64,000 nucleotides of DNA from DASYQD01 sp963837455 (GCA_963837455.1 CAWINM010000002.1:248001-312000), one strand, 5' to 3'; positions 29,047 to 37,578 are shown, counted from the first letter of the stretch. The notes: generated by a model from the sequence alone, not told the origin. Numbers and translations: made by a program.

Positions 29047-29198
29047 GGCCCCGACGCTAGCCGCAACCGCGCGTCGCTGCAAGGGGTCAACCCCGATCTC
29101 GTCTAGGGTAGCCGTCGGCGGGAGCCGCCCTGGCGACCGCGCGGTGGACGCCCCGGGCCGCCCGGCCGCGTGAGGCAGAATAGGGGCGAGGAGACCCC

Positions 29199-30404
29199 AT
29201 GACCCCCGAAGACCGCCTCCACCCCCGCGCCCGCATCCCCTATGGAACCTGGGGCAGCAGCTACTTCCCGGCCTGGCAGCAATCGGCGCTGGCCGAGGTC
29301 AACATCGGCCAGTTCGCCGGCGAGGCCGCCGCCCGCATCCTGTCGTTACGCAAGGTGCCCAAGAGCGAGCTCGAGGCGCTGGTGATCGGCTCGACGGTGC
29401 CCTGGCACTGGAAGTTCTGGACCGCGCCGCTGGTGGCGAGCTGCCTCGGCGAGCGCGTCCCCGGCTACCACGTCGAGCAGGCCTGCGCCACCGGGCTGCA
29501 GGCGGTGCTGCTCGCCGGCAACGAGGTGCAGGCGGGGCGCGACGCCGTCGGCGTCGTCACCTTCGACCGCACCAGCGACTCGCCGGTGGGCGTCTTCCCC
29601 GAGCGGCGCTCGCCGCAGCGCACCTTCGCCCTTGCCGACGTGTGGGACAACTTCGGCTTCGACCCCGCCACCGGCCAGGCCATGCTCGCCACCGCCGGCA
29701 ACGCCGCGCGCAAGCACCGGATCGACCGCCAGGAGGTCGACGAGCTGGCGCTCTACCGCCACGAGCAGTACTTCCAGGCGCTCGGCAGCGGCTGGCTCGA
29801 CCGCATCCTCGTCCCCCTCGACGTGCTCGACAACGGCGGCAAGAAGCTCGGCCGCGTCGACAGCGACGCCGGAGTGCGCCGGCTCACCCGCGAGGCGCTC
29901 GCCGCCATGCGCGAGCTCGAGCCGACGGTGACGAGCGGCACCCAGACCCATGCCTCCGACGGCATGGCGACGCTGCTGGTGACCAGCCGCGAGAAGGCGC
30001 GCGAGCTGTCGCGGCGGCCCGAGATCGACATCCGCTTCCTCGCCAAGACCGAGGTGCGGGTGGCCCCCGCCTTCATGCCGGAGGCGCCGGTGGTGGCGGT
30101 GCAGAAGCTCCTCGCCCGCACCGGCCTTACCATGGCCGACGTCGCCGTGGTCAAGAACCACAATCCCTTCGCCGTCAACGACGCCATCTTCGCCAAGGTG
30201 CTCGGCTACGACTGGCACCGGATGAACACCACCGGCAGCTCGCTGGTCTGGGGCCACCCCCAGGGCCCGACGCTGACGCGGGTGCTCATCGAGGCGCTCG
30301 AGGAAGCGGTCGACCTCGGCGGCGGGCGCGTGCTGGTCTTCGGCTGCGCCGCCGGCGACGTGGGGATCGCCGCGCTGTTCGAGGTGGGGGAGGGCGTCGA
30401 GTAG
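29199..30404 (+). CDS. Thiolase-family protein (acetyl-CoA acyltransferase-like)
   Basis: A 401-residue thiolase fold. The acyl-accepting Cys lies in VEQACATGLQA. Canonical NEAFA is replaced by VVKNHNPFAVNDAIFAK, followed by SSLVWGHPQGPTLTRVLIE (catalytic His) and VLVFGCAAGDVG (second Cys region). These substitutions are typical of divergent thiolase-like proteins, so the exact reaction (condensation or cleavage of acyl-CoA) is uncertain. The preceding sequence has AGGAG nine bases before the ATG. It is divergent from the nitrilase gene with a 150-bp gap. Confidence 0.85.
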   Translation: MTPEDRLHPRARIPYGTWGSSYFPAWQQSALAEVNIGQFAGEAAARILSLRKVPKSELEALVIGSTVPWHWKFWTAPLVASCLGERVPGYHVEQACATGLQAVLLAGNEVQAGRDAVGVVTFDRTSDSPVGVFPERRSPQRTFALADVWDNFGFDPATGQAMLATAGNAARKHRIDRQEVDELALYRHEQYFQALGSGWLDRILVPLDVLDNGGKKLGRVDSDAGVRRLTREALAAMRELEPTVTSGTQTHASDGMATLLVTSREKARELSRRPEIDIRFLAKTEVRVAPAFMPEAPVVAVQKLLARTGLTMADVAVVKNHNPFAVNDAIFAKVLGYDWHRMNTTGSSLVWGHPQGPTLTRVLIEALEEAVDLGGGRVLVFGCAAGDVGIAALFEVGEGVE

Positions 30405-30466
30405 CCGTGGGCTAGCGGCGCGCGACCAGCAACGTGCTCGTGCAGAGGCGTACGATCGGGAATGCC

Positions 30467-31126
30467 ATGGCTCCGAGCCCAGCAGGAGCCCGAGAGCGAC
30501 TGGCGATCGGCCATGCGCTCGATCGTCTGTGGGGTGAGACGATGGGTCTAGCCGAAGGCGACGCCAAGGAGAAGCCCCTGCGCTTGATCGCGAATCTGCT
30601 CGAGCGCGAGCGTGTGCCGTATGCCCTCATCGGCGGTGTCGCGGTGCAGCTGCACTCGGCAGAGCCGCGGAGCACCCTCGACATCGATCTCGCGGTTCCC
30701 ACGTTCGCGCACGTGCCCGCCGAAGCTCTTCGCCGCGCGGGATTCGAGCACACCGGTCGCCACCAGCACAGCGACAACTGGCGCGCCCCGGGTTCCGGAT
30801 CGCCCCAGCAGCGAACGGCCGTCCAGTTCTCTGCCGAAGAGGCGGGCCTCGCCGAAGCCATCGAGCGTGCCGAGATCGTCGACCTCGGCGGTGGTACGCA
30901 TCTGCGTCTGGCGAGCGTCGCGGACCTCATCGAGCTGAAGCTTCTCGCCGCTGAGGAACCGAACCGCCGCGCCAGCAAGCGCGAGCACGACGTGGCGGAT
31001 GTGATGGCGCTGCTCGAGGAGCATCCCGCACTGCAGTCTGCGACCTTGTTGGCAAGGCTGCAGGACGTTCGCACCAGGCTCCTCGCCGCCGGCCTCGCTA
31101 CCGACGCTGTTGGCGAGCGGAGGTAG
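30467..31126 (+). CDS. Orphan nucleotidyltransferase, AbiEii/MNT-like
   Basis: About 219 residues. ALIGGVAVQLHSAEPRSTLD continues IDLAV: a GG motif and a D-x-D pair, the catalytic core of DNA-polymerase-beta-type nucleotidyltransferases such as AbiEii toxins. LASVADLIELKLLAAEEPNR and KREHDVADVMALLEEHP are the usual C-terminal helices, with the K-x-x-D-x-x-D motif. No AbiEi-type antitoxin gene is adjacent, so a toxin-antitoxin role is not supported; it may be a solitary accessory gene. Starts at GTG 30434 or ATG 30542 are possible. Codon use is somewhat less GC-biased than in its neighbours, consistent with acquisition. Confidence 0.75.
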   Translation: MAPSPAGARERLAIGHALDRLWGETMGLAEGDAKEKPLRLIANLLERERVPYALIGGVAVQLHSAEPRSTLDIDLAVPTFAHVPAEALRRAGFEHTGRHQHSDNWRAPGSGSPQQRTAVQFSAEEAGLAEAIERAEIVDLGGGTHLRLASVADLIELKLLAAEEPNRRASKREHDVADVMALLEEHPALQSATLLARLQDVRTRLLAAGLATDAVGERR

Positions 31127-31287
31127 CCCAGGGAGGCGCGATGGTGCGGGGAAGAAGGGAACCACGGCCTGCATGTACGGGACTCGACTCTGATCCCACA
31201 CTCGCACCGCCCATTCAGGACACTCACGCATTCGACTGCGGACCCTGACCATGGCACTCCTCCGAAAAACGATGCAGGCACTCGCCT

Positions 31288-31524
31288 TCACGGCGCCGCG
31301 CTCGGAGCGCCAGCTCTCGCACGAGCGCAGTCGCGGGTACGGTCCTTCTGCAGCACGCGGTTGCCAAACCGCCGCGCCGCCTCGTGCGAGGCCGCCTGGG
31401 GCTCCATGCCGCCGGCGATCAGCTCGTCGCGCCGCGCCGCGAGGTGGAACTCCATCTCGCGCTCGAGGTCGCGCGACAGCCGTGCGGAGCGCAGGACGTT
31501 CCAGACTCGTTGGTACCAGGCCAT
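31288..31524 (-). pseudogene. Remnant of an acidobacterial-type orphan ABC permease (N-terminus only)
   Basis: The 78-residue frame starts MAWYQRVWNVLRSARLSRDL and has EREMEFHLAARRDELIAGGM and EAARRFGN, the N-terminal cytoplasmic segment of the large MacB-like permeases that accompany PadR regulators in Acidobacteriota. The normal protein has about 800 residues with eight helices. Here similarity ends after QKDRTRD and the stop follows within 15 codons. Nothing resembling the rest appears up to the nucleotidyltransferase gene. It starts 15 bp after the PadR stop, the standard arrangement. The body of the permease has been deleted. Confidence 0.75.
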
Positions 31525-31539
31525 GGTCGCGGTGTCCCC

Positions 31540-31875
31540 TCAGGCGTACGAGAGCACGCGACCGACCCCGTCGGTCAGCCGCTCCCAGCTCTCCTGCTCC
31601 GCCGCCAGCTGCTTCTTTCCAGCCGCCGTCAGGGCGTAGAAGCGCGCCTGGCGGTTGGTCTCGCTGGTCCCCCAGCTCCCCTTGACCCAGCCCTCCTGCT
31701 CCATGCGATGCAGCGCCGGGTAGAGCGAGCCCTCCTCGACGCGCAGCAGCTCCGCCGAGGCCGCCTGGATGTGCTGGGTGACGGCGTAGCCGTGCAGGGG
31801 CCCGCGCACCGCGAGGGTCTTGAGCACCAGCATCGCCAGCGTGCCCTGGAGGATGTCGTTGCGCTTGCGGCTCAT
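31540..31875 (-). CDS. PadR-family transcriptional regulator
   Basis: A 111-residue winged-helix protein. KRNDILQGTLAMLVLKTLAV, GPLHGYAVTQHIQ, EEGSLYPALHRMEQEGWVKG and RQARFYALTAAGKKQLA are the standard PadR helices and wing. GGAGG lies seven bases upstream of the ATG. It directly precedes the truncated permease on the same strand and originally must have regulated it together with itself. The palindrome upstream (31897-31914) is the likely operator. Confidence 0.92.
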   Translation of the reverse strand: MSRKRNDILQGTLAMLVLKTLAVRGPLHGYAVTQHIQAASAELLRVEEGSLYPALHRMEQEGWVKGSWGTSETNRQARFYALTAAGKKQLAAEQESWERLTDGVGRVLSYA

Positions 31876-31896
31876 GTGCGGCCTCCAGTTGCAGAC

Positions 31897-31914
31897 CTAG
31901 CTATGCATAACTAG
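31897..31914. promoter_or_regulatory. Probable PadR operator overlapping the padR promoter
   Basis: CTAGCTATGCATAACTAG is an 18-bp near-perfect palindrome (one mismatched pair) centred on ATGCAT, 22-39 bp upstream of the PadR start. It is a rare AT-rich island in GC-rich DNA, and on the minus strand it contains TATGCA-type -10-like sequence, so bound regulator would block transcription. The assignment rests on position and symmetry. Confidence 0.6.
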
Positions 31915-32269
31915 CTCTGTGTATGGTGGTCCCGAATTCGCGGCGTGTCAAGCGGCCGACCGGTTCTTCAGCCCGACTTTGCGGCCCCTCGAGGCGGGCG
32001 GGTTCGGCAGAGGCGGCGGCCGGTGGAGTCGCTGACATCGCGCCGCGCACCCGGCCGGCTGCGTCCGCCGTCCCCTGAGCGCGCATTGCCTCGACCGGCC
32101 GCGAGCGCGGACGAGCGGACGCGCGCCTCCTCGCTGGGGCAGAATTGAGGTCCAGGCACATGCCATACGCCACGCCGCCGCCGAGCCAGACTGCCGCCCC
32201 CGCCGCGGGACGGGGGTGGTGCGTGACCGCGGACCTGGCAGGGTGGCGGCCCGCTGAGGACCTCCGGCG
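31915..32269. other. Intergenic region between padR and the LuxR-type gene
   Basis: This 355-bp stretch between divergent genes has short open frames on both strands, but none has a ribosome site or recognisable sequence. It must contain the promoters of padR (near 31900-31945) and of the LuxR-type gene, but no convincing -35/-10 pair was found for the latter. Confidence 0.5.
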
Positions 32270-32761
32270 GTGAAGGTCGACCGCCGCGCCTGGCGCGAGA
32301 TCCTGCTCTACGGCGCCTGCCTCGGGGTGCTCATCGCCGCGCTCGACCTCACCCGCTACCGCTTCCTCGTCGTCGACCGCTCGGTGGAGCTCTACGCGGC
32401 GCTGGTCGCCGCCCTGTTTGCGGCGGTCGGCATCGGGCTCGGGCTGACGGTGCGGCGGCGCCGGCCGGCGGTGGTGGTCAAGGAGGTGCCAGTGGCGGGC
32501 CCGGTGGTGATCAAGGAGGTGCCCGCCGCCGGCCCCTTCGTGCGCGACGACGCGCGGGTGAGCGCCCTCGGCATCACGCCGCGCGAGCTCGAGATCCTGG
32601 GGCTGATCGCCGCCGGTCTCTCCAACCGCGAGATCGCCGGGCGCCTGTTCGTCAGCGAGAACACCGTGAAGACCCACTCCAGCCGCCTGCTCGACAAGCT
32701 CGGCGCCCGCCGGCGCACCCAGGCGGTGCAGATCGCCAAGGAGTCGCGGCTGATCCCGTGA
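32270..32761 (+). CDS. Membrane-anchored LuxR-type regulator
   Basis: A 163-residue protein from a GTG with GAGG about ten bases upstream. Two membrane helices (ILLYGACLGVLIAALDL and LYAALVAALFAAVGIGLGL) are followed by a short repeat-like linker (VVKEVPVAGPVVIKEVPAAG). A C-terminal LuxR/GerE helix-turn-helix follows: ITPRELEILGLIAAGLSNRE, then FVSENTVKTHSSRLLDKLGA. There is no receiver domain; the membrane part may sense an envelope signal. The pairing with a downstream DUF4199 gene is common in Acidobacteriota and Bacteroidota, and the two may form a unit. Confidence 0.88.
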   Translation: MKVDRRAWREILLYGACLGVLIAALDLTRYRFLVVDRSVELYAALVAALFAAVGIGLGLTVRRRRPAVVVKEVPVAGPVVIKEVPAAGPFVRDDARVSALGITPRELEILGLIAAGLSNREIAGRLFVSENTVKTHSSRLLDKLGARRRTQAVQIAKESRLIP

Positions 32762-32915
32762 GCGGCGCGCCGGCGCGGGCTTGCGTAGCCGTCACCCGAA
32801 AGCATGATTCGGCGGCCGCCGAGCCAGAATCACTCCAAAGGATGACGACCGTGGTGGGGGCGGCCGCTAGCCTGCCGCCGACGTGGGCACTTCCGCCCGC
32901 GCAGGAGGTCCAGTG

Positions 32916-33479
32916 ATGAAGAGGACGGTGCTGCTCTACGGTGTCGTGTCGGGCTTCGTGGCGTTGACGTCGATGCTCATCGGCATTCCCGCCATGCTCT
33001 CGGGGAGAGTGAGCTGGAAGTGGGGCGAGGTCGCCGGCTACACCTCGATCGTGCTCGCGGCGCTGGTGGTGTTCTTCGGCGTGCGCTCTTACCGCGAGCG
33101 TAGCGGCGGCGGTCGGCTCCGCTTCGGGTGCGCCTTCGCCGTCGGGGTCTCGATCGCGGCGGTCTCGGCGGCGTGCTACTCCGCCACCTGGGTGGTGCTC
33201 TGCCTGACGGTGCCCGACTTCGGGCACAAGGTAGCCGTCGGCTTGGTCGACCAGGAAAGGGCGAACGGCGCGAGCCCCGCCAAGCTGGCGGAGGCCGCAC
33301 GGCGTTCGGAGCAGTACGAGAAGCTGTGGGCGAACCCGGCCATCAACTTCGCTCTCACCTTCCTCGAGCCCTTTCCGATCGGCCTGGTGGCGGCCATGCT
33401 GTCGGCGGCGATCCTGCGTCGCAAGCAACTGCCGCCGGACGGCACCGCAACCCACGGCGCCGTGGTGGTGGCGTCGTGA
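32916..33479 (+). CDS. DUF4199 family membrane protein
   Basis: A 187-residue protein with four membrane helices: LLYGVVSGFVALTSMLIGI; YTSIVLAALVVFFGVRSYRE, whose helix-R-S-Y-R-E motif typifies DUF4199; FGCAFAVGVSIAAVSAACY with SATWVVLCL; and FLEPFPIGLVAAMLSAAILR. The ATG at 32916 follows GGAGG by seven bases. The family has no established function. The gap from the LuxR gene (about 150 bp) contains a GC-rich palindrome near 32808-32825, possibly an attenuating hairpin. Confidence 0.85.
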   Translation: MKRTVLLYGVVSGFVALTSMLIGIPAMLSGRVSWKWGEVAGYTSIVLAALVVFFGVRSYRERSGGGRLRFGCAFAVGVSIAAVSAACYSATWVVLCLTVPDFGHKVAVGLVDQERANGASPAKLAEAARRSEQYEKLWANPAINFALTFLEPFPIGLVAAMLSAAILRRKQLPPDGTATHGAVVVAS

Positions 33480-33496
33480 GCTAGGTGGTGGCCGCT

Positions 33497-34369
33497 TCAG
33501 AAGTGGAACAGCACCCCGACCTCGGGCGCCACGTCGGGTGACTGCTCGGAGAGCCCGAAGCCGCAGTTGAGCTTGAGCATGGCGTGGGGGTGGAACGACC
33601 ACTGGGCCTCGCCGATGAGGGACACCTCCACGCTCTCGCCCTCGACCGCCACCACCCAGCGCCAGCGCTCGGAGCTGCGCTTCAGGTACTCGACCGCGTA
33701 CTCGCCGAGCTCGGGGCGGTTGTCCTCGCCGTCGTAGGCGACGGCGACGCGGCCGGCGAGAGTGCCCCAGCGGTAGCCGCGGATGACACCGAAGCCGAGC
33801 GCGCCCTCCCAGCTCTGGGTGCCGAGGAACTTCTTGTTGCGCTGCAGCGGCGGCGTCACCTCGAGGAAGCTGAACAGCTCCGGCCGGTGCGCGGTCTCGG
33901 GGCGCCAGCGCCAGCGTAGCTGCATGTCGAGGTCGCCGAAGCCCGACTCGGTGATGCGTGAGGGGACGGCGGAGGGGTCGTCGGGCGACTTCTCGAAGCG
34001 CACGCGCGAGTAGGTGGCCGCCTCGAGCTCGAAGGCGAGGCGGTCGGAGATGGCGTGCGAGACGAAGAGCAGGTACTCCTCCTCGAAGGTCTTGCCCAGG
34101 AAGTCCTTGTTGCCGGTGAAGCCGATCTCGCTCGGGTGGTACTCGTAGCGCGGCGTGCGGGTGTACTCGTAGAAGGGGTAGACCAGCCACTCGCCGGGCT
34201 CGACGTAGGTGCCGAAGAGGGAGGTCTGGATGCCCGGGCCGCGGTCGGCGAGGTAGGACGGGTTCGAAGCGCTCGCTTCCTGCGCCGCCGAGGCGACGGG
34301 GAACGCGCTCGCCACGGCCACCGCGATCGTCAGGCCTCGGGCGGGGAAGGGGTTGGTTCGCGCACGCAT
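33497..34369 (-). CDS. Putative outer-membrane beta-barrel protein
   Basis: A 290-residue exported protein: signal peptide about 10-33 (GLTIAVAVASAFPVASAAQE), then alternating amphipathic strands rich in Trp, Tyr and Phe (EWLVYPFYEYTRTPRYEY, FGDLDMQLRWRWRPE, RWRWVVAVEGESVEVSLIGE) ending with GVLFHF, a terminal Phe as in outer-membrane barrels. It resembles the transporter-like barrel family often annotated with phenol-degradation MetA proteins. GAGGG six bases before the ATG at 34369 fixes the start. It is convergent with the DUF4199 gene (17 bp). Confidence 0.75.
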   Translation of the reverse strand: MRARTNPFPARGLTIAVAVASAFPVASAAQEASASNPSYLADRGPGIQTSLFGTYVEPGEWLVYPFYEYTRTPRYEYHPSEIGFTGNKDFLGKTFEEEYLLFVSHAISDRLAFELEAATYSRVRFEKSPDDPSAVPSRITESGFGDLDMQLRWRWRPETAHRPELFSFLEVTPPLQRNKKFLGTQSWEGALGFGVIRGYRWGTLAGRVAVAYDGEDNRPELGEYAVEYLKRSSERWRWVVAVEGESVEVSLIGEAQWSFHPHAMLKLNCGFGLSEQSPDVAPEVGVLFHF

Positions 34370-34568
34370 CTCGAGCCCTCCTGTGCCGGGTGGACGTCGT
34401 CTGCCTGCTGGCTGCGGCGGCCCGTGGCCGCGGCTCCCCGCCCCACCGGCCTCCCTGGCTTGGATGCCGGTCGGCGCCGAATCCTTCGCCACCCCGATGC
34501 CGAGCGCCGGCGGTCGAGCGAGGCGCCCTCTGCCCGGTGGCTGTGGCTGGCGCGGGCGCGAACGCCCC

Positions 34569-36059
34569 TCAGGGCGCGGCAGCCGACCACAGGCTGGTGT
34601 CGCCGGTCTCGAATCCGTCCGCCCAAAGCGTTCCCGCCGCCACCGCCAGCCGCTCGTAGGCGCCGATGTCGCACCCGTCGTCGGAGTCCGTCACCGTCAC
34701 GTCGTCGACCGCCCGCATCTGGGTCGACGCATTGGCGTAGCCGCGCTGATCGGCAACCTCGGCGGGGCAGCTGCCGTGATCGATCGCCACGCTTCCGGCA
34801 TCGAGGGCGACCGTCTCGGTCGGGCCGCCGTAGTCGCTGAGCGACAGTAGGCCAGGGTCGAGCGGCGAGCCGTTGGTTCCCACCCAGTCCTGGGCGGCGT
34901 TGGGCAGCCCGGCTGGGAAGCTCGCGGCGGCCGAGCCCCGGCGGATGCCGACCAGGTTGTACCCCGCCGAGAGCAGGTCGGCGCCGGCGATGTCGGGTGC
35001 CGGGGTGGCGGCGCCGTCCGAGTTGCCGGCGACCAGGGTGTTGAACAGGGTGGTGGTGGAGAGATTGTCGAAGATGCGGATGGCGCCGCCATCGGCGTCG
35101 CCGTCGCCGTCGAGGTCGGCCTGGTTGCCGGTGAAGGTCGAATGGCGGATCTCGCCGGCGACGTCGTACGTGGTGGCTCCGAAGGATCCCACCGCGATCG
35201 CCCCGCCGGCCCCACGCGCCGTGTTGTTGGTGAAGGTCGAGCGCTCGACGGTGAGCGTGCTGGTCGCCCAGATCCAGATCGCGCCGCCGTCATCATCGGC
35301 GAACGAGAAGGTCGGATTGTCGCCGTCTGCGGCGTTGCCGTCGAAGAGCGAGTCCCTTACCACCAGATTGCCGCTGTCGACGCCGAGGGCTCCGCCGCCG
35401 CCGGCGAGCACGGCGCTGGTCGAGCGGTTGCCGTGGAAGGTGCTGCGCTCGATGGTGAGGGTGCCGAAGTTGCCCTCCCAGTAGATGGCGCCGCCAACGT
35501 CCTGCGCCAGGTTGTTGGCGAACACCACGTCGCTCAGTGTCAGCGTCGAAGCGTTGGAGAGGATGCCGCCGCCGTCGTTGGCGCCGAAGCCCTGGTAGGG
35601 GGCGATCGCCCAGCCGTCGGAGAGGGTCACTCCGGAGACCGCGTAGGTGCGGGTGTCCACCAGCGACGGCTGCCAGAGCACCAACAGCCGCGACAGGCCC
35701 TGCGCCTCGAGGGTGAGCTCCGACGCTCCCGGGCCGACGAGGGCCACGTTCTCGGTGAGATCGAGCTCGCCGAGGTTGACGGGGAGGATCGCGGGCAGGG
35801 GCAGGTCGAAGGTGATGACGTCGTCACCAGATCCGGCTATGCACTCGCCGGGGGAGACGCCGCTCGGGCTGTCGGTGTTGGCGGCCGTCACCGCCTCGCG
35901 CAGGTCGCAGAAGCCATTGTCGGAGGGGCCGAGGTCGGCGGTGGTGGTGACGGTGATGGTGGCGGCGGAGACGGCAGCCGCGTGCAGCAGCAGCAAGAGG
36001 CCGGCGCGACCGAGGCGGCGCGCGGCCGGCGGGGAGGATCGAGGACGTTCTAAGTGCAT
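34569..36059 (-). CDS. Secreted right-handed beta-helix (choice-of-anchor Q-like) protein with C-terminal tag
   Basis: A 496-residue protein with signal peptide (LGRAGLLLLLHAAAVSAA). ITVTTTADLGPSDNGFCDLR then EAVTAAN is the CSLREA-type start of polymorphic beta-helix proteins. Repeated turns follow with GGGI/GGAI and N-N (LTLSDVVFANNLAQDVGGAI, LTIERSTFHGNRS, LTVERSTFTNNTARGAGGAI), the stacked rungs of a parallel beta-helix. It then has a choice-of-anchor-like segment (YNLVG, DPGLLSLSDYGGPTETVAL, DIGAYE) and ends WADGFETGDTSLWSAAAP. The same D-G-F-E-x-G tag ends the expansin at 46.9 kb. It is probably a surface or matrix protein. AGGGGGG lies before the ATG at 36059. Confidence 0.85.
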   Translation of the reverse strand: MHLERPRSSPPAARRLGRAGLLLLLHAAAVSAATITVTTTADLGPSDNGFCDLREAVTAANTDSPSGVSPGECIAGSGDDVITFDLPLPAILPVNLGELDLTENVALVGPGASELTLEAQGLSRLLVLWQPSLVDTRTYAVSGVTLSDGWAIAPYQGFGANDGGGILSNASTLTLSDVVFANNLAQDVGGAIYWEGNFGTLTIERSTFHGNRSTSAVLAGGGGALGVDSGNLVVRDSLFDGNAADGDNPTFSFADDDGGAIWIWATSTLTVERSTFTNNTARGAGGAIAVGSFGATTYDVAGEIRHSTFTGNQADLDGDGDADGGAIRIFDNLSTTTLFNTLVAGNSDGAATPAPDIAGADLLSAGYNLVGIRRGSAAASFPAGLPNAAQDWVGTNGSPLDPGLLSLSDYGGPTETVALDAGSVAIDHGSCPAEVADQRGYANASTQMRAVDDVTVTDSDDGCDIGAYERLAVAAGTLWADGFETGDTSLWSAAAP

Positions 36060-36310
36060 GCGGCCCCCCTCGTAGGGACGTTCGCGTGGCAGCAAGCCTG
36101 CGCCACGCCACGCTGGCGTGGAGTGCGGAGCGGGCGCGACATCGACGCTCCGCTCATAGCTCTTGGCGGAAAACGGGCGCCGGAGTGGACGCTCGCCACG
36201 AAAGCCGCCAGGCCCGCTGGGCACCCGCGGCCGGCGGCGATGAGCTCGTCGATGCGCTCGAGCCAGCGGCGGAGCTCCTCTGGAGTGGCGAAGAACGTGG
36301 CCTCGATCAT
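36050..36310 (-). pseudogene. N-terminal fragment resembling YdeI/OmpD-associated family
   Basis: An 86-codon frame opens MIEATFFATPEELRRWLERI, close to the start of YdeI-like proteins (about 190 residues), but after about 25 residues the sequence turns into arginine- and cysteine-rich, unmatched codons and stops inside the upstream edge of the beta-helix gene. Its ATG overlaps the stop of the FGE-like gene (ATGA), as expected for a once-coupled downstream gene. It is read as a remnant left by deletion; a short real protein is possible but less likely. Confidence 0.45.
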
Positions 36311-37152
36311 GGCGCGGGCGAGGTCCGTGCGGGCTCGTGGGGGGCCGCCTTCGCCGCGCGCGCCGAGGGGTCCTCGCGCACCAGCCGGAAGCCGACGCTG
36401 AAACCGAGGTCCTGGGGCCGGTGGGTGTAGCGCAGCGCGCAGCGGGCGCTGTTGGCGTCGAAGTACCAGCTGCCGCCGCGGATGACCTTGAACGCCGTCT
36501 GGCAGCTGCCGACGGGGTCGCGCACCGGGCCGGCAGGGTAGGGGCAGTGCCAGTCCTGGGTCCACTCCCAGACGTTGCCGTGCATGTCGTAGAGCCCCCA
36601 GGCGTTGGGTGCGAAGCTGCCGACCGGTGTCGTGGTGTGGCGGAAGGCACCGGCGGGGGCGCCGTCGTAGGGGCCCTCGCCGTCGTAGTTCGCCTGCGCG
36701 GTCGAGAGGTTGGTGCCGGTGTCGAAGGGTGTCGTCGTGCCTGCCCGGCAGGCGTACTCCCACTCCGCCTCGGTGGGGAGACGAAAGCGCTGCTGCGCGA
36801 GCGCGGCGAAGCGACCGATGAAGGCCTGGACCTGGTACCAGCTCACCCGTTCCACCGGGCAGTCGGGGCCGCAGGCCCCGAACCAGCTCGGGTTCGACCC
36901 CATCACCTGGCGCCACTGCCCCTGGGTTACCTCGTGGCGGGCGAGGAAGAAGGCGCGCGAGAGGCTCACCGCGTGCTGCCTCTCCTGCGGCTCGCGGCCG
37001 GGCTCCGCCGGCGGGCTCCCCATGGTGAACGTGCCCCCCGGCACGAGCGTGAACTGCATGCCGGTGAGAGGCTCGGTCCAGCTCCGCGGGTGCGGCCGGC
37101 AACCGAGCGCCAGGACGGTGCCGACGGTGACGACGGCCAGGGCCTTCGGCAT
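36307..37152 (-). CDS. Formylglycine-generating-enzyme-like (SUMF1) lipoprotein
   Basis: A 281-residue protein with a lipoprotein signal (VVTVGTVLALGC). FGE-sulfatase domain markers: FTLVPGGTFTMGSPP, ARHEVTQGQWRQVMG, PVERVSWYQVQAFI, RLPTEAEWEYACRAGT, NAWGLYDMHGNVWEWTQDW, VIRGGSWYFDANSARCALRY, GFSVGFRLVRE. True formylglycine generators need a specific Cys pair; most bacterial lipoprotein relatives are non-enzymatic or act in other systems, so a lectin- or scaffold-like surface role is as likely. A GTG at 37155 is an alternative start. It precedes the YdeI fragment with overlap. Confidence 0.87.
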   Translation of the reverse strand: MPKALAVVTVGTVLALGCRPHPRSWTEPLTGMQFTLVPGGTFTMGSPPAEPGREPQERQHAVSLSRAFFLARHEVTQGQWRQVMGSNPSWFGACGPDCPVERVSWYQVQAFIGRFAALAQQRFRLPTEAEWEYACRAGTTTPFDTGTNLSTAQANYDGEGPYDGAPAGAFRHTTTPVGSFAPNAWGLYDMHGNVWEWTQDWHCPYPAGPVRDPVGSCQTAFKVIRGGSWYFDANSARCALRYTHRPQDLGFSVGFRLVREDPSARAAKAAPHEPARTSPAP

Positions 37153-37308
37153 CACGATCGGGGCATACTAGTCTCGAGCCGCCCATGGAGACTTCCGTGG
37201 CGGCGCCAGGGTGGGTCGTGGGCGAGTGAGGGCGCGCGTCGCGAAGTCGGTCTCCACCGGGTCCGAGCTCATCGCCCGCCGAGAAACCGAGGACAGGAGG
37301 TGTGGGTC

Positions 37309-37578
37309 ATGACATTTCGTGATGCGGAAGGGCTCCCGGATGAACCCGGCGACGACCCCGGCCAGGTTGGATCCGACAGTGGAGGACAGTCGGGCGACAC
37401 CCAGGGCCTCTCGTCGATCGCGGACGAGGCCGAGGAGAGCGTCGTCGAGCTGGCCGAGACCGGGCAGGCCTACGAGGCCGAGGTGTTGGAAGGCGTCGAG
37501 GATGCGGACGACCATCCCGAGAGACCCGTGAACAGCCGTGAAGGCCAGAGCCGGCCATCCGGGGAGCTCGCCAGATAG
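37309..37578 (+). CDS. Small acidic hypothetical protein, 89 aa
   Basis: The ATG at 37309 has GGAGG eight bases upstream. The 89 residues are strongly acidic (MTFRDAEGLPDEPGDDPGQV, then AEESVVELAETGQAYEAEVL, EGVEDADDHPERPV). The helical segment with E-L-A-E-x-G-Q-A-x-E-A-E-V and D-H-P-E looks like a conserved core found in other small acidic proteins, but I recognise no named family. It lies 293 bp before the glucan synthase gene on the same strand. The reading frame continues upstream of the ATG without meaningful sequence. Confidence 0.6.
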   Translation: MTFRDAEGLPDEPGDDPGQVGSDSGGQSGDTQGLSSIADEAEESVVELAETGQAYEAEVLEGVEDADDHPERPVNSREGQSRPSGELAR

